DNA of 64,000 nt from Lactobacillaceae bacterium (GTDB lineage: Bacteria > Bacillota > Bacilli > Lactobacillales > Lactobacillaceae): assembly GCA_902834055.1 (NCBI GenBank), contig CADFHB010000001.1, positions 137,880 to 201,879 on the forward strand. The letters run 5' to 3'. The position numbers were made by a program, and so were the translations under genes. Below, piece by piece: positions 50,480 to 59,930 of the stretch (position 1 is the stretch's first letter; each line of letters starts with the position of its first letter). The notes beneath the pieces were generated by a model. That model was not told where the DNA came from, did not search any database, and saw nothing but the letters and a program-made list of their open reading frames with translations.

Positions 50480-52798
50480 ATGACTAATCGCTTAACTGGC
50501 TACCAGAGTAGTGAACCAAAAGTAACGCTGAACTATGAAGATGGCCATAATTTGGTTTTAGACATCCTAACTAGTCAAATTATTCGCGTATTTATGGACC
50601 GGAACTGCACGACTAATTCTTATGCAATCCAGGGTGATAAACACCACAAAATAAACTACACGGTTGATAATAAGGGGGACCACATCGAAGTGCGCACCCC
50701 GGATCTGACCGTTAAAGCTTATGACAGCCGTCACATCGATTTCTTTGACGGCGAGGGTAATCCATTAGTAATGGACTACCGGGGTCGCCGGCAGGCCTTG
50801 GCAAACGACCTGGACGACGAGCACAAGTCTACGGTCCTGGCTGAAGGCCACGATATTAACCTCTTAGGGAAGAGTGATGACCGGCACTACGAGATCATTA
50901 AGTCCCTGAGTCCGGATGAACAGTTCTACGGCCTAGGTGACAAGCCTGGTTTCCTGGATAAACGGGGTTATGACTACGACAACTGGAACGTTGATTTTGG
51001 TCAGGTTCATAACGAATCGGTTAAGGGAATCTACAAGTCAATCCCAGTGATGTACGGTCTCAAAGACGGTCACCCGTATGGCCTCTTCTTTGACAATACC
51101 TACAAGAGTCACTTCGACCTCGGTAAGGAAAGCGAGAACTATTACTATTATTCTGCAGCTGACGGGAATATCGACTACTACGTCTTAGGTGGTCACACTC
51201 TGAAGGACGTTGTTGCTAACTATACTTACCTGACAGGGGTTACCCCGCTGCCACAGAAGTGGGTCCTCGGTTACCAGCAGTCACGGTGGGGTTACAGTAC
51301 TAGTGACAAACGGGTAGAGAGCATTGCTGATGGCTTTGCAAAGTACCACCTGCCAATCGATGTTATTCACCTGGATATTGACTACATGCGTGGTTACCGT
51401 GACTTTACCTGGGATACGACGAAGTATCAGGATCCCAAGAAATTTGTTGCTGAGATGAAGAAGCGGGGAATTCGCCTAATGCCAATTCTTGATGCCGGAG
51501 TCAAAAAGGATGAAGATGGCTACGACATTTATCAAGAAGGGGTTAAAAAGGGCTACTTTGTGGAAAACCCTGACGGAACCGTTTTTGTCGGCCGGGTATG
51601 GCCTGGTGACGCGGTCTTCCCAGACTTTGGTCGTCCAGAAGTCCGCAAGTGGTGGGCAAAGCACATCAAGTTCTTTGCGGACATGGGGGCCTGTGGGGTC
51701 TGGAACGATATGGATGAACCAGCCTCCTTTGATGGCGAACTGCCAAAGGACCTGGTCTTCAGTGACGGTGATCAAAAGAGCACCCATGCCAAGATGCACA
51801 ACGTCTTTGGGCACTTGCAGGCACAGGCAGCTTATGAAGGAATGAAGGATGCAACTGGTAAACGGCCATACATCATCACCCGGGCGGCCTTTGCTGGTAC
51901 CCAGAAGTACTCCACCGTTTGGACGGGTGATAACCAGTCAATCTGGTCCCACCTTCAGTTGGCAATCCCCCAGCTGAATAGCTTAGGAATGAGTGGCTTT
52001 GCAATTGCCGGGACCGATATTGGTGGTTTCCAGAAGGACACCACGCCGGAATTGCTTACCCGGTGGCTCGAAGCCTCATTGTTTGTTCCGCTCTTCAGAA
52101 ACCATGCTGAGATGGGGACCCGCTACCAGGAGCCATGGGCATTTGACCGGCAAACCCTTGATATCTACCGTGACTACCTGAACCTCCGTTACCGCTTTGT
52201 TCCGTACCTCTATGACCAACTGCGTCACGAGACAGAGTCCGGCTTACCAGTAATGCGGCCCCTGGTGCTTAACTACGACCAGGACCCTGCTGTTCGTCAG
52301 CTGAATGATGAATACATGGTGGGGACTAACATCCTGGTTGCCCCAATCGTAAACCAGGGAGCTGACAAGCGCCTAGTCTACCTACCGGCAGGGAAGTGGC
52401 TCGACTTCTGGAACAACGCTGAATACTCAGGTAAGCAGACAATTATGGTTAATGCCCCAATCGAGAAGCTGCCACTCTTCATTAAGAAGGATACGATTTT
52501 ACCATGGGGTAATAAGGTCAAGCACATTAGCGACCAGCCGGAGAAGGTAATGACCTTCCGCCTCTTTGGTGATTGCGGTGCCTATAAACATTACCAAGAT
52601 AACGGTCTTGATTTCAAGTACCAAGAAGGCGAGTACAACGAATACTACGTAGAAGTCGCTGCTGACGGCCAGGTTACCGTACAGCTTCATAAGCATGGTT
52701 ACCAACCAACCTATGACCGGATTTACGTAGAAACAGACCGCGGTCGCTTTGAATTTGACTACGATAGCAAGGAAGAAAGTTACCACTTAGCAAAGTAA
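50480..52798 (+). CDS. GH31 alpha-glucosidase
   Basis: 772 residues. The nucleophile is Asp410 in the WNDMDEPASF motif and the likely acid/base Asp484 in WTGDNQSIWSHLQ. QFYGLGDKPGFLDKRG is the N-terminal GH31 beta-sandwich signature, and HLDIDYMRGYRDFTWD lies in the barrel. GH31 enzymes cut terminal alpha-glucosyl residues; specificity (maltose, kojibiose, isomaltose) cannot be read from motifs. No signal peptide. ATG 50480 has AGGAAAG upstream; the open frame begins 13 codons earlier. Confidence 0.93.
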   Translation: MTNRLTGYQSSEPKVTLNYEDGHNLVLDILTSQIIRVFMDRNCTTNSYAIQGDKHHKINYTVDNKGDHIEVRTPDLTVKAYDSRHIDFFDGEGNPLVMDYRGRRQALANDLDDEHKSTVLAEGHDINLLGKSDDRHYEIIKSLSPDEQFYGLGDKPGFLDKRGYDYDNWNVDFGQVHNESVKGIYKSIPVMYGLKDGHPYGLFFDNTYKSHFDLGKESENYYYYSAADGNIDYYVLGGHTLKDVVANYTYLTGVTPLPQKWVLGYQQSRWGYSTSDKRVESIADGFAKYHLPIDVIHLDIDYMRGYRDFTWDTTKYQDPKKFVAEMKKRGIRLMPILDAGVKKDEDGYDIYQEGVKKGYFVENPDGTVFVGRVWPGDAVFPDFGRPEVRKWWAKHIKFFADMGACGVWNDMDEPASFDGELPKDLVFSDGDQKSTHAKMHNVFGHLQAQAAYEGMKDATGKRPYIITRAAFAGTQKYSTVWTGDNQSIWSHLQLAIPQLNSLGMSGFAIAGTDIGGFQKDTTPELLTRWLEASLFVPLFRNHAEMGTRYQEPWAFDRQTLDIYRDYLNLRYRFVPYLYDQLRHETESGLPVMRPLVLNYDQDPAVRQLNDEYMVGTNILVAPIVNQGADKRLVYLPAGKWLDFWNNAEYSGKQTIMVNAPIEKLPLFIKKDTILPWGNKVKHISDQPEKVMTFRLFGDCGAYKHYQDNGLDFKYQEGEYNEYYVEVAADGQVTVQLHKHGYQPTYDRIYVETDRGRFEFDYDSKEESYHLAK

Positions 52799-52816
52799 AA
52801 ATTTAATTTTACGGTA

Positions 52817-52867
52817 AGCATCCGCTTGTGTCACCTGGTTCTGACGTGAGCGGATTGCTTTGTTTTT
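52817..52867 (+). terminator. GH31 terminator
   Basis: GCA-TCCGCT-TGTGTC pairs with GACGTG-AGCGGA-TTGC around a 10-base loop, followed by TTTGTTTTT. Confidence 0.8.
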
Positions 52868-52947
52868 AGGTAGTAAATGGCTAAAATATAGAAAATTAGT
52901 AAAATTCTCAATGACATAATTGGGAGTATGAGAAAAGGGTGGTTGAT

Positions 52948-53472
52948 ATGAGTTTAGATACGGCAATTTTTGCGGGTGGCTGTTTTTGGTGTATGGTTCA
53001 GCCGTTTGACACTTATCCGGGAATCAAGAAGGTTGTTTCCGGTTACACCGGTGGGCACGTCGCCAACCCGACCTATGAACAGGTTTCCAGCGGGACGACG
53101 GGGCATACTGAAGCGGTTAAAATTACCTTTGATTCGGATGTTATCTCCTATGACCAACTGGTCACGATTTACTGGCACCAGACGGATCCCACGGATGCAA
53201 TGGGGCAGTTCCAAGACCGGGGAGATAACTACCGTCCCGTTATCTTCGTCAATAGCCCTGAGCAACGGCGGATTGCGGAAAAGTCGAAGCAGGCACTGCA
53301 GGAAAGCAGTGAGTTTGGGGATGCTAAGATTGTAACCCAAATTGAGGATGCAAAGCCCTTTTACCCAGCTGAGGACTACCACCAGCATTTCTACAAGAAG
53401 AATCCGCAACGTTATGCTTTGGAAGAGGCAGGTGGTCGGGCCCAGTTTAAGCAGGAACACTGGAAAGACTAA
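52948..53472 (+). CDS. msrA: Peptide methionine sulfoxide reductase A
   Basis: 174 residues. It reduces methionine S-sulfoxide in oxidised proteins. GGCFWC (Cys12 catalytic, Cys15) is followed by [20 protein letters not shown] and the [10 protein letters not shown] segment. ATG 52948 is used rather than GTG 52939 because AAAAGGG ends at 52939. The triosephosphate isomerase-like gene follows within 60 bases. Confidence 0.95.
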   Translation: MSLDTAIFAGGCFWCMVQPFDTYPGIKKVVSGYTGGHVANPTYEQVSSGTTGHTEAVKITFDSDVISYDQLVTIYWHQTDPTDAMGQFQDRGDNYRPVIFVNSPEQRRIAEKSKQALQESSEFGDAKIVTQIEDAKPFYPAEDYHQHFYKKNPQRYALEEAGGRAQFKQEHWKD

Positions 53473-53529
53473 GTGCATTTAAGTGGCCAGTATGCCATAA
53501 TAGAGGAAAAAGCGGACGGAGGAAGAATC

Positions 53530-54315
53530 ATGCGAAAACCATTTATTGCCGCCAATTGGAAAATGCATAAGAACATTGCGGAGTCGGTTGACTTTGTAAA
53601 CCAGATTAAGGACAAACTTCCCGACCCGGCAAAGGTGGAAGTCGGAATTGCTCCGCAAGCATTTGCCCTCTACAGTATGGTCCAGGCAGCTGGTAATTCG
53701 GGCTTGAAGATCATTGCCCAAAACGCAGCGGCAGAATACAATGGCCCCTTTACGGGTGAAATCAGTCTACGGGGGCTTCGTGATTTAGGGACTAGTTACG
53801 CAATGCTGGGTCACATTGAGCGGCGGCGCCTCTTTGGTGAAAATAACGCTGCTGTCCACAAGAAGGTCAATGCAGCCCTCCAGATGGGGGTCACCCCGAT
53901 TATCTGTACCGATGAAACGATGGTTCAAAAAGAAGTCAATGGTGAAATCCACTACGTCTTCCAACAACTTATGAGTGTCCTCCACGGGGTTTCTTTAGAC
54001 CAGATCCGCAACGTCGTTATTTCTTATGAGCCGAGCTGGGCGGTTGGTGTTGGTCAGCACGCTAACGTGGCCCTGGCGGAGGAAGGGTGCCGGACAATCC
54101 GGCGGACGATTGCCGATAACTATACCTACGAAATTGCCGACAAGATTCGGATCCTGTACGGGGGAAGCGTGAACCCTGATAATATAAAGGACCTAATGGC
54201 CAAGCCGGATATCGATGGGGTCCTGATTGGTCGGGCAAGTTTAGACGTTGATAATTTTCTGAAGATGGTTAACTACCTTGATGATGGAAAGGCAAACCAG
54301 CAAGCAGGTAAGTAA
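53530..54315 (+). CDS. tpiA: Triosephosphate isomerase paralogue with altered active-site loop
   Basis: 261 residues, slightly long for TIM. It has AANWKMHKN (Lys11), the catalytic His95, YEPSWAVGVG with Glu167, and ILYGGSVNPDNI phosphate loop. The almost invariant GHSERR is GHIERR here (Ile96), and the usual C-x-G-E after the sixth strand is CTDE. It may be a second isomerase acting on a related sugar phosphate (for example tetrulose phosphates, as known for some TIM-like enzymes) rather than the glycolytic enzyme, which usually sits in the gap-pgk-tpi operon. GGAGGAAG precedes ATG 53530. Confidence 0.82.
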   Translation: MRKPFIAANWKMHKNIAESVDFVNQIKDKLPDPAKVEVGIAPQAFALYSMVQAAGNSGLKIIAQNAAAEYNGPFTGEISLRGLRDLGTSYAMLGHIERRRLFGENNAAVHKKVNAALQMGVTPIICTDETMVQKEVNGEIHYVFQQLMSVLHGVSLDQIRNVVISYEPSWAVGVGQHANVALAEEGCRTIRRTIADNYTYEIADKIRILYGGSVNPDNIKDLMAKPDIDGVLIGRASLDVDNFLKMVNYLDDGKANQQAGK

Positions 54316-54320
54316 TTCTT

Positions 54321-54373
54321 AAAAAAGCAAGAGGCTGAGGAAAAGCTATATTTTCCCAGCCTCTTGCTTTTTG
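54321..54373. terminator. Strong bidirectional terminator
   Basis: AAAAAAGCAAGAGGCTG pairs with CAGCCTCTTGCTTTTT, with an inner GGAAAA/TTTTCC stem. It separates the TIM-like gene from a reverse-strand membrane protein gene. Confidence 0.92.
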
Positions 54374-54380
54374 CTTGTAC

Positions 54381-54689
54381 TTATTTATTAATCTTTTCCG
54401 CATAGTTACGGGCGTTGCGAAGTTCGTAAATCACCCAGGTTTCAATTAGGGTAATAACGCAGATCAATAGGAAGGTGAAACGTTCTGGAAGGATGAACAT
54501 CAAGATAAGAAGAATCCATGAACCCCAGCTCCACATGTTTTCGACCTTGATAATCCAGGCGACCCTTTTGGTCGGTACAGCCCGCCCCGACCGGAGAAAG
54601 ATCGTTCGTACCTGGGCGTAATAGCGTACCTCAAAGACACTTTCAATGATAAAAATGGTGGTTAGGGTAAAGAGAAAAGCTGTTTCCAT
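54381..54689 (-). CDS. Small membrane protein, unknown function
   Basis: 102 residues with hydrophobic segments about 3-18, 52-66 and 70-88 and an Arg-rich loop between the first two (VRTIFLRSGRAVPTKRVAWI). No known motif. It stands alone between terminator and an A/T-rich gap of 112 bases. Confidence 0.65.
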   Translation of the reverse strand: METAFLFTLTTIFIIESVFEVRYYAQVRTIFLRSGRAVPTKRVAWIIKVENMWSWGSWILLILMFILPERFTFLLICVITLIETWVIYELRNARNYAEKINK

Positions 54690-54801
54690 ATATTATTGAC
54701 TCCAGACAGTTTAGAGATAATAGTTAAATTCTACCGTTTTTTCCTCGCTTAATCAAACAAATTAGATATTATTTACTTTAACTAAAATCAATAACAACAA
54801 A

Positions 54802-55410
54802 TTAAATATCGAAAACAGTAAAGAAAAACCACCAGCCCAGGGCCAAAAGTAGTCCCGCAGTAACATCCGTAGGAAAGTGGGCGCGTAAGTAAACCCGCGA
54901 AAGCATCACGAGGGTAATTACCGAAATAACAGCAATCACTAGCAGGTAACGTTGCCACCGCTTCTTAAGCACCGGCCAAAATAAGGATAAAATGGTCAGC
55001 ATAAAAATCGATATTACAAAGGTGTGTCCACTAGGGAAACTATACCCGCCCACGTTAACAAGACGATGGATTGGGCGGACGCGAAGGACACTGTATTTAA
55101 TGCCGATAACTAAGAGGTAACCAACATACTGGATAGCACCTACCCAGAGGGCCTGTCGAAAGCGCCGCTTGTAAACTAGTAGGAGGACAAGAAAGAGGGT
55201 GAGGATGTCAATTACAAACGGGTCCCCGCAAGTTGTAATAATGCTCAGCAGACCTGTTTTCCATGGTCGAACCGGCTGGGTAATCGCATAACCGATACGG
55301 TCGAACTCACGAACCCATCCTTGTCCAGTGACGACGCCAACCAGTATTCCAGCAAATACTAACCAACAAGCCAGCCCAGCAAATAATTTCTTTTTAGTGT
55401 GAATAGTCAT
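54802..55410 (-). CDS. PAP2 family phosphatase (membrane)
   Basis: 202 residues with about six membrane helices. The three PAP2 motifs are present: KYSVLRVRP, SFPSGHTF and SRVYLRAHFPTDV. Such enzymes dephosphorylate phosphatidate, phosphatidylglycerophosphate or undecaprenyl pyrophosphate; which one cannot be told. ATG 55410 is chosen because AGGTGAT lies upstream; the open frame runs 47 codons further but overlaps the divergent gene. Confidence 0.9.
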   Translation of the reverse strand: MTIHTKKKLFAGLACWLVFAGILVGVVTGQGWVREFDRIGYAITQPVRPWKTGLLSIITTCGDPFVIDILTLFLVLLLVYKRRFRQALWVGAIQYVGYLLVIGIKYSVLRVRPIHRLVNVGGYSFPSGHTFVISIFMLTILSLFWPVLKKRWQRYLLVIAVISVITLVMLSRVYLRAHFPTDVTAGLLLALGWWFFFTVFDI

Positions 55411-55511
55411 AAAAAAGCAATCACCTGATATCCATAAATTTTCCTTATTGATTTGGCAAAAGGGTAAGCCGTGATATAATGACAGACGTTTATAAAAAAG
55501 GCGGTGAACCC

Positions 55512-56753
55512 ATGAACGATAAATCAAATAACTTTGCAATGACAGTTGCAACCCTAGTTTTGGGAACCGTAGTGGGCTGTAGTTCTCTATTGTTAAGTCT
55601 CCTCTTAGACTACACGGAGGAGTTTTTCCTCGACTTTAAGGAAACTAACCTGGTGCCGGTAAACGTGTTTGTTAGTGGCCACCACCGGCTCATCTCTGTT
55701 CTGATTGGTGGGGTTATTGCTGCCGTTATCTGGTATCTTTTGCAGCGCAAATATCATCCCGTAAGTATTGGAAAGGCCATAACCGGGAAAACAATGCCAC
55801 TTGGTAAGACCTTGATTCACGTTTGCACCCAGATCTTCTTTGTCGGTACGGGAAATTCAATTGGTCGTGAATTGGCGCCACGGGAAGCCGGTGCCGCAAT
55901 TGCCCAGAAATGGACGCGGCTTGCAAACGGTCGACTGCGATTAAGCAATGATGACCAGAAATTGTTGATTGCTGCCGCGGCCGGTGCCGGGTTTGCGGGT
56001 GTTTATATTGCACCATTGACCGGGGCAGTTTTCTGCATTGAGTTGCTTTACAAGAAGGTGAATGCCCGTGTGGTTGCAGTTAGCCTCACCATGTCAGTAA
56101 TTGCAACCTTGATTGGTTCAATCGTCAAGGGGTATGCACCATATTACCTCGTTGGTTCTCGTAATTTTGGCCTCGGGACAGTTCCCCTGGCGGTCATTCT
56201 GGGAATAGTTGGTGGCCTTTTGGGGACCGCTTTTAAGCAGGGTGTCAAGCTCGCTAAAGAGAAGCGGGCGACAAAAAAGAATATTCTCGTCCAATTACCG
56301 ATTTTATCACTTATTACCGGTAGCGTGGCGAGCTTTTATCCACAAATAATGGGGAATGGCCGCGGCCTGGCCCAGCTTGCTATTAACACTGGGACGGTCA
56401 ACCAACGTGTCCTTTTGCTTTTGTTATTCGGCCTTTTAGCGAAGGTAGCAATTACCATTGGGACAATTAAGTGTGGTGGTTATGGTGGCATCCTAACGCC
56501 GTCAATTGCCGCTGGTGCTGTTTTAGGCGTATTTGTCGGCGTTGGCTACATGATGGTTATCCCAGCAGTAACTCTCGCGCAGGCAGCCGTATTGGGGGCG
56601 GCCCTCTTTCTTGCCGCTTCCCAGCAGGCGCCACTGATGGCAATGTTTATGCTATTTGAGGTCTGCCACCTCAATTACACGGCTCTCCTGCCACTGGCAG
56701 TTGGGGTCGCGGTGTCCATTACAATCAGTAAATTATTACAAAAGGCCAATTAA
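55512..56753 (+). CDS. ClC-family chloride channel / transporter with variant selectivity motif
   Basis: 413 residues, about ten membrane helices. ClC landmarks are GTGNSIGRELAPREAG (residues 112-127) and GGYGGILTPSIAAGAVLG. The first normally reads GREGP; here it is GRELA, with proline one place later. The N-terminus is short and no CBS domains follow. ATG 55512 has AAAGGCGGTGAA upstream. It could be a fluoride or proton-coupled anion transporter; ion preference is unknown. Confidence 0.85.
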   Translation: MNDKSNNFAMTVATLVLGTVVGCSSLLLSLLLDYTEEFFLDFKETNLVPVNVFVSGHHRLISVLIGGVIAAVIWYLLQRKYHPVSIGKAITGKTMPLGKTLIHVCTQIFFVGTGNSIGRELAPREAGAAIAQKWTRLANGRLRLSNDDQKLLIAAAAGAGFAGVYIAPLTGAVFCIELLYKKVNARVVAVSLTMSVIATLIGSIVKGYAPYYLVGSRNFGLGTVPLAVILGIVGGLLGTAFKQGVKLAKEKRATKKNILVQLPILSLITGSVASFYPQIMGNGRGLAQLAINTGTVNQRVLLLLLFGLLAKVAITIGTIKCGGYGGILTPSIAAGAVLGVFVGVGYMMVIPAVTLAQAAVLGAALFLAASQQAPLMAMFMLFEVCHLNYTALLPLAVGVAVSITISKLLQKAN

Positions 56754-56815
56754 TGTTGTGAAAAGATGACAAAGTTGGTATGATAAGAGGTGTTAGAGTG
56801 ATTGCCTACCATGCG

Positions 56816-56846
56816 AAAGAGACCTTCTTTTTAGGTCTCTTTTTTA
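56816..56846 (+). terminator. Terminator after ClC gene
   Basis: AAAGAGACCT (56816-56825) pairs with AGGTCTCTTT (56833-56842), followed by further T. Confidence 0.88.
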
Positions 56847-56913
56847 TCTTTAAACACCATTTTCACGGTATAATAAAGATGGAGATGGGGTGGCGTCAGA
56901 CGGGGGACCCACT

Positions 56914-57225
56914 ATGGAATTTAAAGAATTGCTCGCCCGGTTAGCGGCTTTCTTTACAACCTGGAACGTGAAGTATGTGCCCGCTAATCAGGTTAATCGA
57001 CTACAGATTCAGCTGATTGGGACGGAAGTTCATTACCTTTTTAATGGGCAAATACTGTGCTCAATTGAGATCTTAGAAAATCCAAAAATTAAACAAACTT
57101 TGCGAATCAATCCCGGTGCGGCGGAACAGCAAATACTGATCAGTATTCTAGGGACGACCCGTTCATTGGTTGTTGATTCGCGCTTAAAAAGGTGCAAAAC
57201 GTTGCAGAACGGCAGGAGATTGTAA
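56914..57225 (+). CDS. Unknown small protein
   Basis: 103 residues from ATG 56914 (GGGGG at 56902-56906). It begins with a helix (FKELLARLAAFFTTWNVKYV) and continues as alternating strands (RLQIQLIGTEVHYLFNGQIL). No membrane segment or catalytic motif is visible and I do not recognise the family. It overlaps the next gene by 34 bases, so both likely form a pair. Confidence 0.55.
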   Translation: MEFKELLARLAAFFTTWNVKYVPANQVNRLQIQLIGTEVHYLFNGQILCSIEILENPKIKQTLRINPGAAEQQILISILGTTRSLVVDSRLKRCKTLQNGRRL

Positions 57226-57566
57226 TCCTCCTGCTTCGTCTCTACCATTCACTAGAGAAGGAGCTCGTTGCTTGTTACCCAAGTTCGAAAAAGGAACTTG
57301 ACCGGGAGTTCTTCTTAAACCGCTTTGCTGATACAGCGGAGGCGGCTCAATATGGGGTTGAGGTTGAAAAGTTTCGTAAGTACCTCTACGACCGGGTTCG
57401 TGTCCAAGAGGAACCTGCGGTCTGGATTGAAAGACGAGAAAAATATATTCTCGGGATGTCAGTGACTGAACTGGACCTGATACTTAAGGCTAGCATCTTT
57501 CTCGGGAATGAAGAGGTCCTCTTCTCCCAAGCTTACGACTTGGTTCGGCAAATTTCCTTATATTAA
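57192..57566 (+). CDS. Unknown helical protein coupled to the preceding gene
   Basis: 124 residues, strongly helical and charged (IVILLLRLYHSLEKELVACY, REFFLNRFADTAEAAQYGVE). The frame opens at GTG 57192, inside the preceding gene, without a strong ribosome site; AAAAAGG lies just before it. No family recognised. A terminator follows directly. Confidence 0.55.
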   Translation: MQNVAERQEIVILLLRLYHSLEKELVACYPSSKKELDREFFLNRFADTAEAAQYGVEVEKFRKYLYDRVRVQEEPAVWIERREKYILGMSVTELDLILKASIFLGNEEVLFSQAYDLVRQISLY

Positions 57567-57603
57567 AAGCGGTAAGGGGCTGAAAACCCTTTACCGCTTT
57601 TTT
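57565..57603. terminator. Terminator after the unknown pair, facing thiE
   Basis: AAAAGCGGTAA pairs with TTACCGCTTTT, with an inner GGG/CCC stem; runs of A and T on both sides allow use from both directions. Confidence 0.9.
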
Positions 57604-57611
57604 AACATAAG

Positions 57612-58280
57612 CTAGTTAACATAATTCTTTCTATGCGGATTAAACAACTGACGCATCTCACTCACGGTCAAGCCAATATTCTTGCTCTGGAGCACCATTG
57701 AAATGACAGAAAGGCCAGCAACCCCAGTTGCCAGTGTCTGGGCCATGTTGGCGGAATTGATGCCACCGATTGCCACGACCGGGTGGCTACTTAAGGAAAC
57801 CAGCTGCTTTAGCTTTGGTAAGCCAATTACCGGGTCCGTATCGTCTTTTGAGTGAGTGGTAAAGACCGGGCCACTACCAATGTAGTCGATTGGTAGTGCA
57901 TTAGCCTTTTTCACCTGGTCCACTTGATTGCAAGAATAGCCGATTATTAATTTACCATGGGCGCGCTGGATGACTTCCTCGATCCGTTGATCTTTTTGGC
58001 CAACGTGGACCCCATCCGCGGCGACTTTTAGGGCGAGTTCCTCATCATCATCAATCAATAGGGGGACCCCGTATTTGTGAGTCAATTTACGAAGCGCCCG
58101 CGCCATTTCGACTTTTTCATTTGTGGTTAACTTACTGGTGCCTTTTTCCCGGTACTGGAAAGCTGTGATCCCTGCTTTTAGTGCCTGCTTAACCTTGTCT
58201 AGAAAGGCAGCGGGGTCGTTGTTCACATCCTGGGTGCCACCAACTAGGTAGGTCTCAAGCATGCGTGGGTTGAATTTCAC
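57612..58280 (-). CDS. thiE: Thiamine phosphate synthase
   Basis: 222 residues, TIM-barrel. It joins HMP pyrophosphate and thiazole phosphate to thiamine phosphate. Visible motifs are ITAFQYREKGT, DGVHVGQKDQ, IGYSCNQVDQV and DYIGSGPVFTTHSKDD. Last gene of the thiM-thiD-thiE operon; its start overlaps the thiD stop by four bases. Confidence 0.95.
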   Translation of the reverse strand: MKFNPRMLETYLVGGTQDVNNDPAAFLDKVKQALKAGITAFQYREKGTSKLTTNEKVEMARALRKLTHKYGVPLLIDDDEELALKVAADGVHVGQKDQRIEEVIQRAHGKLIIGYSCNQVDQVKKANALPIDYIGSGPVFTTHSKDDTDPVIGLPKLKQLVSLSSHPVVAIGGINSANMAQTLATGVAGLSVISMVLQSKNIGLTVSEMRQLFNPHRKNYVN

Positions 58281-59092
58281 TTTTGCTCACTTCCAATCTT
58301 TGCCCAGTGGTTCAATGGCCCGTGACCATGACCGACGTTAATCCCATTCCTGATTGTCGCTTCTACGTACTCTTTTCCCGTTCGGATGGCCTCTTCCATT
58401 GAATGGCCCTTGGCTAACTCAGCCGTGATACAAGAAGAGATTGTGTCCCCGGTGCCGTGGGTGTTCTTCGTGTTTATCCGGTTGGCGGTTAGCCAGAAAC
58501 TGTGCCCGTCTTCCAGCAGGACAAAATCGTTAGCCTCATTTGCGTTTGTGAAGTGTCCACCTTTGACCAGCACGTTTTTTGCGCCTAAGTTTTGCAGCGC
58601 TTTTCCGGCCTTTTCCATTTCTTTCTCAGTAGTAATCTTTAGGCTCGTTAATTCCTCAGCTTCAGGAAGGTTGGGGGTAACCAGACTAGCGTGGGGGAGG
58701 AGGTGGTCACGGACGGTTGCAATTGCATCGTCACTCAATAACTTGGCACCACCCTTCGCAATCATGACCGGGTCAACGATGACGGGGCCAAAGTTATACT
58801 TTTTGAGGTTGCGGACCACTGCCAAAACCCGGGGCACATCAGCTAACATCCCCGTTTTGCAGGCCCGAATTTTAAGGTCCGCCGCCAGCGAAGCAAACTG
58901 TTCGTCAATCATTTTAGGTGGCATTGGGAAGGCGTCCTGAACACCCAGGGTATTCTGTGCAGTGACGGCCACAACCACCATTGTTGCAAAGGCACCGCGT
59001 TCCTGCATGGTCTTAAAGTCGGCAGCAATTCCGGCGCCTCCGCCACTATCAGTTCCGGCAATCGTGAGTGCCTGTGGAAAATCATTCGTCAT
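58277..59092 (-). CDS. thiD: Hydroxymethylpyrimidine (phosphate) kinase
   Basis: 271 residues, ribokinase-like fold. It phosphorylates HMP and HMP phosphate. [18 protein letters not shown] starts the fold, [10 protein letters not shown] follows, and [12 protein letters not shown] is the anion-hole motif with the catalytic Asp. It overlaps thiM by 11 bases. Confidence 0.95.
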   Translation of the reverse strand: MTNDFPQALTIAGTDSGGGAGIAADFKTMQERGAFATMVVVAVTAQNTLGVQDAFPMPPKMIDEQFASLAADLKIRACKTGMLADVPRVLAVVRNLKKYNFGPVIVDPVMIAKGGAKLLSDDAIATVRDHLLPHASLVTPNLPEAEELTSLKITTEKEMEKAGKALQNLGAKNVLVKGGHFTNANEANDFVLLEDGHSFWLTANRINTKNTHGTGDTISSCITAELAKGHSMEEAIRTGKEYVEATIRNGINVGHGHGPLNHWAKIGSEQK

Positions 59093-59873
59093 CAGTAAGG
59101 ATCCTTTCTATCATTAAATCTTGATCGCTAAAATTGCTTAGGGCGTCTAAGAAACGAACCTGCCAGCTGCCGAGTCCGTTAGCACCTTGGGCGGCCTTGG
59201 TACCAGCAGTGGTGATTATCCGGCAGCCGATTAGTCCCGCGATTAGTGGTGCAACGCCGACGCCGAGTAGGGCGCCAATGGTACTCGAGAGAAGGTCACC
59301 GGAGCCAACGTTAGTCGCCAGCCAGGGGGTGGAGCATTGGTTTCGGTAGATTGCCTTACCATCAGTGATAATGTCCTCCTTTCCGGAGAGCACGACAACG
59401 CATTGGTACAGGTGCGCACATCGGCGGGCAACTTCGGCCTGGTCCTTTTTACCCGAACCAGCATCAATCCCATGACTTTCCCATTGTTCGCCTGCCAAAG
59501 CGGCAATCTCACCTGCGTTCCCGCGAATGATTGTAAAGGCATACTGATCCAGTAGCTGTCTTGCCAGCTGGGCCCGGTAAGCAGTACTGCCACAAGCGAC
59601 CGGATCGAGAACCAGAGGTGTTCCTGACTGGTTGGCAGCCGCGGCACCGTTATCAAATTCGGCTTCTAATGGCTGGTAGGGGGTACCCAGGTTGATTACC
59701 ACCGCCTGGGCAAGCTTAGCAAGTTCTAAAGCTTCAGTAGGCTGAAGAGACATTATCGGTGAGATGCCCAGCGCACTCAGTCCGTCGGCAACTTTACCGC
59801 TAGTTACGGTGTTAGCAATGGTGAATACAATTGGGTGCTGGTTACGTAGTTGGGAAATGATATGTTTGTTCAT
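59082..59873 (-). CDS. thiM: Hydroxyethylthiazole kinase
   Basis: 263 residues. It phosphorylates the thiazole alcohol for salvage. [19 protein letters not shown] and [14 protein letters not shown] are conserved. In the active-site loop [10 protein letters not shown] the position usually held by cysteine is aspartate. First gene of the salvage operon; GGAGG at 59880-59884 (reverse) follows the riboswitch terminator. Confidence 0.95.
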   Translation of the reverse strand: MNKHIISQLRNQHPIVFTIANTVTSGKVADGLSALGISPIMSLQPTEALELAKLAQAVVINLGTPYQPLEAEFDNGAAAANQSGTPLVLDPVACGSTAYRAQLARQLLDQYAFTIIRGNAGEIAALAGEQWESHGIDAGSGKKDQAEVARRCAHLYQCVVVLSGKEDIITDGKAIYRNQCSTPWLATNVGSGDLLSSTIGALLGVGVAPLIAGLIGCRIITTAGTKAAQGANGLGSWQVRFLDALSNFSDQDLMIERILTDDE

Positions 59874-59888
59874 TGGCCGCCTCCTAAC

Positions 59889-59917
59889 AAAAAAGACCAG
59901 GTCAAAAAAACCTGGTC
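59889..59917 (-). terminator. Expression-platform terminator of the TPP riboswitch
   Basis: On the reverse strand GACCAGG pairs with CCTGGTC around a T-rich loop, followed by TTTTTT, directly before the thiM ribosome site. Ligand binding to the aptamer should favour this hairpin. Confidence 0.88.
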
Positions 59918-59930
59918 ATTAAACAAGATG

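Noticed and set aside
52954..53478. 174-codon reverse open frame opposite msrA
   Set aside because: No ribosome site; msrA motifs on the + strand are complete.
56914..57566. Toxin-antitoxin pair
   Set aside because: Size and overlap fit, but no toxin or DNA-binding antitoxin motif is visible in either protein.
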